Source of the DNA: Candidatus Poribacteria bacterium
GTDB lineage: Bacteria; Poribacteria; WGA-4E; UBA9662
Direction of reading: 5' to 3'
Assembly: GCA_012963885.1 (NCBI GenBank)
Contig: DTUY01000363.1
Location: 39,662-103,661 of the forward strand
Length of the DNA: 64,000 bases
The notes beneath the pieces were generated by a model, which did no database searches, was not told where the DNA came from, and saw nothing but the letters and a program-made list of their open reading frames with translations. Shown piece by piece: positions 55,324-63,181 of the stretch. The stretch's first letter is position 1, and each line of letters begins with the position of its first letter. Made by a program: the position numbers and the translations under genes.

Positions 55324-56820
55324 TCATTTAGCTCCGACTGGTAGTGAGATATTAAATTGTGTGCCTTGTGAATCACTTTTTATCAATTTGATTTGCCCTT
55401 TATGGTATTCTTCGATGATCCGCTTCACAAGGGCTAAACCCATTCCCCAACCGTGCTTTTTGGTCGTCATACCTGGTTGAAAGATCTTCTTTTGATTCCC
55501 TCGTTGGATTCCTTTACCGTTATCATGGTATTTAATTACAATCTGGTTTCTCTGTCCTTCATACTCTGACTTCACTCCAATAATGCCTGAAGGCTTATCC
55601 ATCGCGTCAAGTGAATTTCGAACCAAATTTTCCAGCACCCATTGCAAGAGTTCCCGGTTGGCAATTATTTCGGGGAGATTGCCATGGTTAACTGTAATCT
55701 TAACCTGATTTGAGTGACGTGGTAGACGCCTTTGAAAATATTCAACTACGTCATCGATAATTTGGTTGACATCTGTTTTGCTTCTGCTTGGGTCGGATCC
55801 AATGTGACTAAACCTCTTCGTAATACTCTGAAGACGATCAGTGTCTTTCCGCATAGCATCATAAATTTCGCCAGCTATGGAATTGTCTTTGTCGATGTTT
55901 TGCTCTCCAAGCAACTCAATCCAGCCGATGAGTGAAGAAATTGGTGTTCCAAGTTGATGAGCTGTTTCTTTTGCTAACCCACACCAAATAGCTGTTTGCT
56001 CAAAAGATTTAATCTGACGGAATGCGGCAAAGCCAGACGCGAGAAAAACAGAAAAAACAGCAATTAAAACAATCGGCATTATGATGAGGCCATAGTACGG
56101 TACTTTTTGGTAGTAGAAGTAACCTGTTTCCCACAGTGGCGTTGTCTGAATTGGCACGAAAAGATCTTGTGATATGGAGTTACGAATTAATTGTTGAGCC
56201 TGCTGGACTTGATTGGGCTGTGAGTCTTTATGCTGAATCAAGTCTCCCCAAATCTGCCATTTCTGGGGTGTTTTCCCCAAATCAGTAAACACAAAAGGCA
56301 GTTGGTCTATGGCATTTACATCTGTTTCACCATGGTAGATATAACCGTAAGTTTTTCGGTTTTCAACCATATACCGAATTGTATTGACTTTGCCTTCACT
56401 TTTCATTCGACTAAGAATGTCGTCAACTCTCTTCTGTTCTGCAGCAGAAAATGGTATCTGAGGTTCCGCATTCAATTTTTTCTCAATAGCCGGATTAATA
56501 CCGCGCGCAGTTATAATCCGCTCGCCTGTATTATCTGTGATAATGAATGATAAACGACTCAGGGGGAGAGATTGGACAACGAACTCATTAAGCCGATTTT
56601 GTAAGCCTACTTCTTTTAAACTTGGAATTTCGGCAACTAAGTTAGCAAGCGGGGTAACTTGCTTCTCAAGATTCCTATTCAGTTCTATGATCTGTCTTGT
56701 ATAGTAAACGAATGCACAAGATAGGCTGAAGATACCGACAATGGTGTAGGCAAGCAAAAAACCCGATGCAGCAGATTTCGCGGCGAGCTTCCCTTTTCCG
56801 AAAAGCATCATAGCATCCAC
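55324..56820 (-). CDS. porY: Sensor histidine kinase, PorY-like
   Basis: The protein has 498 residues. Two membrane helices (about 20-40 and 246-266) flank an extracytoplasmic sensor domain of about 200 residues. The HisKA segment has phospho-acceptor His288 in a PorY-type block (GLAKETAHQLGTPISSL). HATPase motifs: N-box LENLVRNSLDAM, G1 DNGKGI, F-box IFQPGMTTK, G2 GWGMGLALVKRIIEEYHKG. It signals to the downstream PorX-like regulator. It is divergent from the WD40-dockerin gene. Confidence 0.87.
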   Translation of the reverse strand: MDAMMLFGKGKLAAKSAASGFLLAYTIVGIFSLSCAFVYYTRQIIELNRNLEKQVTPLANLVAEIPSLKEVGLQNRLNEFVVQSLPLSRLSFIITDNTGERIITARGINPAIEKKLNAEPQIPFSAAEQKRVDDILSRMKSEGKVNTIRYMVENRKTYGYIYHGETDVNAIDQLPFVFTDLGKTPQKWQIWGDLIQHKDSQPNQVQQAQQLIRNSISQDLFVPIQTTPLWETGYFYYQKVPYYGLIIMPIVLIAVFSVFLASGFAAFRQIKSFEQTAIWCGLAKETAHQLGTPISSLIGWIELLGEQNIDKDNSIAGEIYDAMRKDTDRLQSITKRFSHIGSDPSRSKTDVNQIIDDVVEYFQRRLPRHSNQVKITVNHGNLPEIIANRELLQWVLENLVRNSLDAMDKPSGIIGVKSEYEGQRNQIVIKYHDNGKGIQRGNQKKIFQPGMTTKKHGWGMGLALVKRIIEEYHKGQIKLIKSDSQGTQFNISLPVGAK

Positions 56821-56903
56821 CTAAAACACCCTACCTAATCCCGCTATTGTAACGAATAAAGAGTAACAAAGTCAAAGAAATCTTAATCCCATCGATTTCC
56901 CTG

Positions 56904-56932
56904 TTGACAGTGGTTTCAGCGTGTGCTAGATT
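56904..56932 (+). promoter_or_regulatory. Sigma70-type promoter with extended -10
   Basis: TTGACA (56904-56909), a 17-base spacer and TAGATT (56927-56932) preceded by TGc (extended -10). It points toward the WD40-dockerin gene, leaving an untranslated leader of about 125 bases. Direct evidence of use is lacking. Confidence 0.6.
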
Positions 56933-57064
56933 ATATGTTGGGGGAATTCAACCATTACTGTTGTGTTGCCTTTAATTAAGCGGTAAAAGGCTATCTTAGT
57001 AAGGTATTACGTAAAGTAGTCTGCCTCGTAGTGCGTTATAGGCCTGAATCAATAGGGAGTTTGG

Positions 57065-60000
57065 ATGGTTAAATTCTGGAGAGGGTTCTTTTCAACAGGG
57101 CCTTTTTTCGTCGTTTTGTTGTTGCCATCACTAGTTGGTGCAGATAGTAATGGGTTTCTTCCTGACAAAGCAGTTGGTCGGATAGGATACGGACGAATCC
57201 AGCGAGTAAACTATTCTCCGGATGCAAAACTAATTACCCTTACCACGTCAATCGGTGTGCGTATCATTGATGCCGAAAGTTTGAAGCAAGCGGGATTTAT
57301 TCGGTTGGAAGATTTCGCTGTAGACTTGGGTTTCATGTCACACGAGCGGGTTGTGATTGCCACCGGGAATGGTTTAAAGATCTTTGATTTGAGTAATCCA
57401 CGTTATTCAATTAATCCGCCGTTGCAGGTTCAAAGAATACCGATTCGAACAGTTGCTGTTAGCACCGATGAGGAGTGGATGGCTATTGGGGTGGTTGTCC
57501 AGGAAGGGAAGAAGGACGAAAGCGAAGTTTTTGTTTATACTGTTGGTGAGGATGAAACTAGCTTATCACAAATTTTTATACTTGAAGGTGAAGTTGTTGA
57601 TGTGACATTCGATCCTGGACCCGCGGGTATGGATCAACGTATTGCGGTTGCCTCTGAAACAGAGGTTTTTATTTGGCGAAAGAGTTCAACAGAATCAATA
57701 TTTCGTAATATTCAGAAGGGGATTCTGCCAGTTGATCTTGTCATCAATAACATAGCTTTCAATAGTGATGGGAGTCATTTATTAATTGGTGCATATAATA
57801 CCCAAACCGATTCAAGTGAAATCTATCGCCAGACTGTTGCAGACCCTAGACCTGAGTTTCTAACTCAAATTCCTAACGAAGAGATTTTTGACGTTATTTT
57901 TCACCCTACACAACGAAACCTTCTCGCGATTGCAACTGATCAAAAACTGCGGGTATGGGAAGTATTCCAATCTGACGCAACTCAGAAAGGCAGCCCCTTG
58001 CTTAATCGGGGTTTTAATGCCGATTACATTACACTGGCATTTCATCCCAAGAAGAAGGTTTTGGCAATTGGTGCGGATAATAATCCGTTTAACCAATCCT
58101 TTTTACTCTTCAAACTTGGATTGGCTGGTATCGCGGTTCCAATTAATACCGAGTTTACAGATTTTTATCCGCAGGTTTTCTCAATCCATTCCTCATCTAC
58201 AGCCACGGATCGCCAATTACTGGTCAATTACAAATCGAAAAAAGCAGTAATATGGGATTTGGAAACGATGGAGGAAAAGAGAAAGTTGCCTTTCCCCTCC
58301 AAAGTAAATGATATTAAACTCAGTCCGTCTGCCGACGAAGTCGCTATTGCATTACAGAGCAACGAAATATTGGTGTTAGATATCACATCTGATCCACCGA
58401 GCGATAGCGCAGCGCAGTCGGGGTTGATTCATCCTGAGACGACGATATCCAATGTTGTTGCCTACGATCCATCAGGACAGTGGATCGGTTCCGTAGCAGA
58501 GGACGGCAGTGTTCGTGTTCGCCAAAAAGGAGCACCTCAGTTTGAGAACGATCTTGATTTTAAAAATATATCTCTGATTGACATTAATTTCAATTTTGAT
58601 GGGACAATAATGGCATTGCTTGCTGAAAATAGTACGGTAGCACTCTATCAGGTTTCTCCAGATCAAGGTATCCAGAAATTTGCGGGTGAATTGGAAGATT
58701 CGGTTCTTAATATCGGTGCTGCAGGCGCTAAAGTGACTTTCAGTCCGGTCAAGAATGATAATCGTTTCGTTATCGGTCTGAAGAATGGATCTGTTCAGTT
58801 TTATGATATTTTAAAGGATCGTTCAATTCTCCAAACACACCAGCTTTCCGTTGACAAAAGCGTTGCTTATGGTGAAGTTGCTGCCTTGAGCATCTCCCTT
58901 GATGGCCGTTTCGTAGCTGTTGGAATCGACAACTCAATTTGGATGTGGAGCCATGGTAATCCCGAAGAAGGTGTAAAACAGTTCAGTGGCCACACGAAAC
59001 AAGTTACAGGGCTGGGTTTCTCACGTCTTGTTGATGGCACAAATCTGTTGGTTTCCTCATCGCTTGACGGTACAGTTTTGGTCTGGGATATTGGGATCCT
59101 AGTTCAAGAAGAGCGAGTAGGAGAATTAATTGATTTACTTGAGCCGAATCGAACAACTGAGGTTGATGTAACTGACCGAATTCGAGTTCGAGTTCCTACG
59201 TTTTCCCAACTCAACATGGAGACACTAACACCCTTTAATTTCAGAGTTGAGGGGAAGTTGGAAAGTGGTTCTGTCATCACCTATTCTCAGAATGAAAAGC
59301 AGTATACTATTGAAGGGATGAACATGATTACCTTTGATCCAGGAAGTACCCTGCGTGAAAAGGAAACAATTACCATTCGTGTCAGTAGTGGAATTGAAGA
59401 TGTCAATGGGAAATTTTTAGAAGCCATTGCCCTTGAGTTTACGACAGGTTTAATTGTTTGGCCTGGTGATACCAACCGTGATGGTAATGTGGATGTTTTT
59501 GATATTCTACCAGTTGGTCAATTTTGGGGACTTACTGGTGAACTTCGTCGAAAAGGCAGTAGCAACTGGCGGTTGCAGCCTGCCATATCGTGGGCTAACA
59601 AACAGGCAACCTATGCCGACGCAAATGGGGATGGTGTTATTAATCTTGATGATGTTTTTGCCATTAATGATAATTGGAAGAAAACAGTAAATGATAGAAT
59701 AGTGTTGCCTATGCCTAATTCACCAGTTCAGTCTCAATTTTCTAATCCGGAGATGATTGAGATTTATAAAAAAATGTATTTCGGCCTTGAAAACAGAAGT
59801 CGTGAAATCGGTGTTGGCAGTGAACTCGCTATGGCGCTGAAAAAGATAATTGATCAATTATATATGCGTAGTTTACCCGCGGTTACAAAATTACTCAATA
59901 ATTATCCGAATCCTTTCAATCCAGAGACTTGGATTCCATTCCAACTTGCAGACCCGCAAGAGGTGTCAATTACGATCTATGATTTAAAAGGCCGAAAAGT

Positions 60001-60172
60001 GAGAATTCTTGATCTTGGGCATAAAAAGGCTGGGTATTATCTTAATCGTGGTAACGCCGCCCATTGGGATGGTCGAAGTGATTGGGGTGAGTTGATAGCA
60101 AGTGGAATCTATTTCTACCGGATTAAAGCAGGCAATTTTTCTGGCCAGAACCGGCTTGTCATCTTAAAGTAA
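57065..60172 (+). CDS. Exported WD40-like/dockerin protein with FlgD-like sorting end
   Basis: The protein has 1035 residues. Signal peptide (GPFFVVLLLPSLVGADSN). Residues about 30-680 are WD40-like blades (one clear copy: LVSSSLDGTVLVWD). A Big_5-type Ig domain spans about 695-795. A dockerin module at about 800-880 has two calcium loops, DTNRDGNVDVFD and DANGDGVINLDD. The C-terminal 80 residues have NNYPNPFNPETWIPFQL and a FlgD-like fold, frequent in Poribacteria and typical of type IX-like sorting. It is probably surface-attached. Confidence 0.85.
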   Translation: MVKFWRGFFSTGPFFVVLLLPSLVGADSNGFLPDKAVGRIGYGRIQRVNYSPDAKLITLTTSIGVRIIDAESLKQAGFIRLEDFAVDLGFMSHERVVIATGNGLKIFDLSNPRYSINPPLQVQRIPIRTVAVSTDEEWMAIGVVVQEGKKDESEVFVYTVGEDETSLSQIFILEGEVVDVTFDPGPAGMDQRIAVASETEVFIWRKSSTESIFRNIQKGILPVDLVINNIAFNSDGSHLLIGAYNTQTDSSEIYRQTVADPRPEFLTQIPNEEIFDVIFHPTQRNLLAIATDQKLRVWEVFQSDATQKGSPLLNRGFNADYITLAFHPKKKVLAIGADNNPFNQSFLLFKLGLAGIAVPINTEFTDFYPQVFSIHSSSTATDRQLLVNYKSKKAVIWDLETMEEKRKLPFPSKVNDIKLSPSADEVAIALQSNEILVLDITSDPPSDSAAQSGLIHPETTISNVVAYDPSGQWIGSVAEDGSVRVRQKGAPQFENDLDFKNISLIDINFNFDGTIMALLAENSTVALYQVSPDQGIQKFAGELEDSVLNIGAAGAKVTFSPVKNDNRFVIGLKNGSVQFYDILKDRSILQTHQLSVDKSVAYGEVAALSISLDGRFVAVGIDNSIWMWSHGNPEEGVKQFSGHTKQVTGLGFSRLVDGTNLLVSSSLDGTVLVWDIGILVQEERVGELIDLLEPNRTTEVDVTDRIRVRVPTFSQLNMETLTPFNFRVEGKLESGSVITYSQNEKQYTIEGMNMITFDPGSTLREKETITIRVSSGIEDVNGKFLEAIALEFTTGLIVWPGDTNRDGNVDVFDILPVGQFWGLTGELRRKGSSNWRLQPAISWANKQATYADANGDGVINLDDVFAINDNWKKTVNDRIVLPMPNSPVQSQFSNPEMIEIYKKMYFGLENRSREIGVGSELAMALKKIIDQLYMRSLPAVTKLLNNYPNPFNPETWIPFQLADPQEVSITIYDLKGRKVRILDLGHKKAGYYLNRGNAAHWDGRSDWGELIASGIYFYRIKAGNFSGQNRLVILK

Positions 60173-60195
60173 GCAATAGTTTGGGAAAGTTTAGT

Positions 60196-61095
60196 ATGAA
60201 GTATTTTTGGATTATTGGCCTCCTTGTAATGATTTCTACCGCAGGGTGTGACACATCTCGTGATTTCACCGTAGTAGAAGAAGATCAATTAACTAATGTC
60301 ACTATTGCCCTTGCACCTTCCTTCCAAACACCTGAACTCAAAGTAGTAGTAGAGCTTCTTTACCTTGACGCCAAGGGGAAACAGGTTCCATTTGATCCGC
60401 CGATCCGTGACCAATTTGTCCTGGTACCTAAAGCTACAAAATTTTCTACGCTTCGTGTTCCAATCGGTGAAAACCGAATTATTGAAGTACGGGGATATGA
60501 GTACGGGGATTTGGTATTAGAAGGACACCAAGAGTTTCCTTATGTTGGGAATCAACCGATTTCTGCTGATATTACGCTTGATCCAATTGGTATTCCGTTG
60601 CTAATAATCGATACCCCCAAGTCAGCGTTTAGCCCAGGTGAAGAGGTTCCAGTTGAGATTAAAGTTAAGAATGTAGAGAATCTCTTTGGCGTTGTTGTGG
60701 AGTTGGATTATACACGAAGTCGACTTTTTGCCTTGAATGTGGAGGCCAAATCGCTCAACTCCGATGAGGATTCACCTTTTTCGAAATCGCTCATGCCGCT
60801 AGTTCATGACTTAAACTTGGATCCTGATCCTGGCCGAGTGGCAATTGCTATGACGCTGACAAAGGGGCAGGATTCGATTACGGTTGGTTCAAAATCCCAG
60901 ACTCTAGCGGTAGCTACTTTTCGTGCGGTTAAACCTGGAGCTGCGGAAATCAAAGTTCGATTAATACGTGGTGTGAGCCCCAAACTGATAGATCCAGATG
61001 GGCAGCCTCTTCAAAGTCTCGACCAAACACAGAAGTATCTCAATCCGGCTGATGGCCGGACACCACGCGGTGTAATAAAAATTGAGATTGAATAA
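60196..61095 (+). CDS. Cohesin-like lipoprotein
   Basis: The protein is 299 residues from ATG 60196 (TTG 60181 in frame). Lipoprotein signal (FWIIGLLVMISTAGC, Cys17). A first beta-domain (residues 20-125) is followed by a cohesin-like domain at about 135-280: FSPGEEVPVEIKVKNVENL, FGVVVELDYTRSRL, VAIAMTLTKG and LAVATFRAVKPGAAEIKV. This is the cohesin/BACON-type pattern. It is 23 bases after the dockerin protein gene, so a receptor-ligand pair is plausible. Confidence 0.7.
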   Translation: MKYFWIIGLLVMISTAGCDTSRDFTVVEEDQLTNVTIALAPSFQTPELKVVVELLYLDAKGKQVPFDPPIRDQFVLVPKATKFSTLRVPIGENRIIEVRGYEYGDLVLEGHQEFPYVGNQPISADITLDPIGIPLLIIDTPKSAFSPGEEVPVEIKVKNVENLFGVVVELDYTRSRLFALNVEAKSLNSDEDSPFSKSLMPLVHDLNLDPDPGRVAIAMTLTKGQDSITVGSKSQTLAVATFRAVKPGAAEIKVRLIRGVSPKLIDPDGQPLQSLDQTQKYLNPADGRTPRGVIKIEIE

Positions 61096-61096
61096 C

Positions 61097-62050
61097 GTGC
61101 ATGTGTATATTTTTGTAAGTGGAATTGCCGTTCGACTAATTTTTTTAGGTGCGTGGTTGATCTTGTTCATCGGTTGCCAAGAGGTAATGGTGAATGTTGG
61201 TAACGTTGGAACACGTGAGAATCCACTTGAAAAAGCTGGGATTTTGGAAAATAATGAGGTTTGGTCCGGAGTCGTTCGCGTTACAGGTGATGTCACCGTT
61301 CCCGAAGGTTTGTCACTAACGATACGTCCTGGTGCGATCGTTGGCTTCGATCCCGTTACTGGCAACCATCAGCTTGTTATTTTCGGTTCCTTTTATGCTG
61401 AAGGCGAACAGGAACGTATGATTAGATTCGGTTCGCTTGGCACAGAAGATGACCCTCCCGATGCAGGAGATTGGGCTGGTATTTACATTAAGCCAACCAG
61501 CCAGAATTCGCGTGTTGCACACTGTCATATTCAGGATGCTACCACCGCAATCACCTGTGACTCAAACACCACCCAATTGGAGTACTGCCTAATCACAAAT
61601 AGTAAAAGTGCAATTCTTTGCTATGCTTCTCCGCTAATCGCACAAAATGATATTAACAAAAACGGAACTGCAATCAAGTGTGTTGGTAGCGTCTCACCTG
61701 AAATAGTGCAAAATACGATTCAAGCAAATGAGTTTGGCGTTATCTGTGATGATGGGGCACGACCCAAAATTGAGCGTAATGAGCTAACAAATAATTATCA
61801 ACATGCGATTGTTTGTTATGCTTCTGCTGAACCCGAGATTCTTGCTAACAACATCACGAGAAACGGGGGATGGGCGGTTTACAGTGGTGGTCGGTTACGA
61901 GGGAATTTTATTTGGGGCAACAACGAGAGTGATTTAGTTGATAGAGGAACAGGGCGTGACAGCGAGCAATTTTATGGAGTGGCTGAAGTATTAGAGCCTA
62001 GATCTAACCGCGTGTCTGATGCTGGTGTCCAAAGAGAATACAATCCATAG
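61097..62050 (+). CDS. Right-handed parallel beta-helix lipoprotein
   Basis: The protein is 317 residues from GTG 61097 (TTG 61082 overlaps the upstream stop). Lipobox LFIGC follows a long hydrophobic segment. After a threshold region (SGVVRVTGDVTVPEGLSLTI), tandem beta-helix turns appear: HCHIQDATTAITCDSN, YCLITNSKSAILCYASP, QNTIQANEFGVIC and NNITRNGGWAVYSGG. These are NosD/pectate-lyase-type repeats; each turn carries N or C residues in a stack. No catalytic residues are clear. Probably co-expressed with the cohesin-like gene. Confidence 0.75.
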   Translation: MHVYIFVSGIAVRLIFLGAWLILFIGCQEVMVNVGNVGTRENPLEKAGILENNEVWSGVVRVTGDVTVPEGLSLTIRPGAIVGFDPVTGNHQLVIFGSFYAEGEQERMIRFGSLGTEDDPPDAGDWAGIYIKPTSQNSRVAHCHIQDATTAITCDSNTTQLEYCLITNSKSAILCYASPLIAQNDINKNGTAIKCVGSVSPEIVQNTIQANEFGVICDDGARPKIERNELTNNYQHAIVCYASAEPEILANNITRNGGWAVYSGGRLRGNFIWGNNESDLVDRGTGRDSEQFYGVAEVLEPRSNRVSDAGVQREYNP

Positions 62051-62062
62051 ATTTCCCCCTAG

Positions 62063-62406
62063 ACAGATCGCTCCCCCGAGTTATCTGTAGAATGTGGTAA
62101 GCTCACCGCCAGCAAATCCAACGGCCATTGGAAAATCAAACTGGACACTGTGCTGGGCATAACGTCCAACCTATCGGATCAGGTTGATTGGTTAATCATA
62201 GATGCCAGCATCTACGACAACAACTTGAAACTAAAGACCTACAAATAGACAAACTGCAACAGGCTCTCGATTAGGAACAGCAACTACACGCTGTCAGCCA
62301 GAAAACCATCAAGTCAAAACAATTGCAGATCGATGACATACACCGCAATCGCTCAGTATTCGCCCGTATTCGAGAAGTTTTCATTCCATCTAAACTAACC
62401 ACATAA
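62063..62406 (+). pseudogene. Fragment of a coiled-coil protein gene
   Basis: After stop 62060 the plus strand reads a coding-like stretch (ELSVECGKLTASKSNGHWKI, SNLSDQVDWLIIDASIYDNN). It then needs a frameshift near 62230 to continue as DLQIDKLQQALD, an in-frame stop, then EQQLHAVSQKTIKSKQLQID, HRNRSVFARIREVFIPS to TAA 62404-62406. I do not recognise a family. The coding look with two lesions points to a decayed 3' end of a gene. Confidence 0.5.
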
Positions 62407-62419
62407 TCTTTCACGCAAA

Positions 62420-62530
62420 TCAGGAAAAGCTAGATAACTCCTCATACAGAGAGGCACTTAGTCCTCCGTATTCTTGGGCAACCAATACAAACGAAGTAGC
62501 AAACAATAACAATCCAATTATTATTCTCAT
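62420..62530 (-). CDS. 36-residue exported peptide or truncated gene start
   Basis: ATG 62530 is preceded by GAGGTGA at a good distance. The peptide is a plausible signal sequence (MRIIIGLLLFATSFVLVAQ) followed by EYGGLSASLYEELSSFS and TGA. It could be a real small secreted peptide or the 5' stub of a gene cut by the rearrangement that left the neighbouring fragments. Confidence 0.4.
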   Translation of the reverse strand: MRIIIGLLLFATSFVLVAQEYGGLSASLYEELSSFS

Positions 62531-62556
62531 CAGTTCACCTCACACTAATACCAGAT

Positions 62557-62745
62557 CTATATTAAACTCTCTGTAATGACTTTAAAATATTTCTCTAACT
62601 GCTTAACTTTGTTTTCAGCCATCTCTTCTTCCATTACTCGAATTTCGTCAGAACCATTACCATCACATACCCATTGTAAAATAGTTCGTAAGGCAAAACC
62701 ATTATTTAGCCGAGGTGTGCACCAAAAAATAACAAGCCTTCCTAT
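62557..62745 (-). pseudogene. C-terminal gene fragment
   Basis: The minus strand is open for 62 codons with no usual start codon near the upstream end: WCTPRLNNGFALRTILQWVC, DGNGSDEIRVMEEEMAENKV, KQLEKYFKVI to TAG. It looks coding (amphipathic helix at the end) and lies 26 bases before the 36-residue peptide gene. I do not recognise the family. Confidence 0.4.
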
Positions 62746-62759
62746 CTAACTACAGCGCC

Positions 62760-63181
62760 GAGCTCAACTAAGAAGTTTGCAGTCAATTTAAGTAGTATCT
62801 GTTCAAGGAAAATACTAAAGTTTTTTTATGTTATGACTATCCATTAACTTGTTTTCTGAAACTAAAGACGAAAAAACCAAACTCAAATATTTTCTAGCTT
62901 TTAAAGTAGGAAGTATTCACACACAATCTAGCAGTTGAACTTAAGTTTTAACTTAAATAAAACAACTTGAGACACAATAGTATCAGGCGGAACCATCACT
63001 TCTTGACCAGATATAAAGAGTCATATCATGGCTGTTTCCTTGGGTTTCTTCTGGAACAAACAATGGAGATTTGGTGGAAATGTTACTGGCCAAAGTGTGG
63101 AAAGATGAAGACTACAAATCAACAGAGCATTCCGGAAGTTGTAGGGAGGTGAGTAAAGCCAGCAGGTACCTCGCAACCGTA
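62760..63181. other. A+T-rich intergenic region without recognisable genes
   Basis: No convincing gene is seen. An ATG-started 61-codon frame on the plus strand (62967-63152) is not supported by any motif I know. A palindrome ttaagtt/aacttaa lies at 62941-62956. The region ends where the G+C-rich alcohol dehydrogenase gene begins. Confidence 0.4.

Noticed and set aside
62967-63152. 61-codon plus-strand frame with CYWPKCGK, suggestive of a zinc-binding motif
   Set aside because: Only one CxxC-like pair is absent or incomplete, no ribosome-binding site, and the surrounding region shows no coding bias; not supported as a gene.
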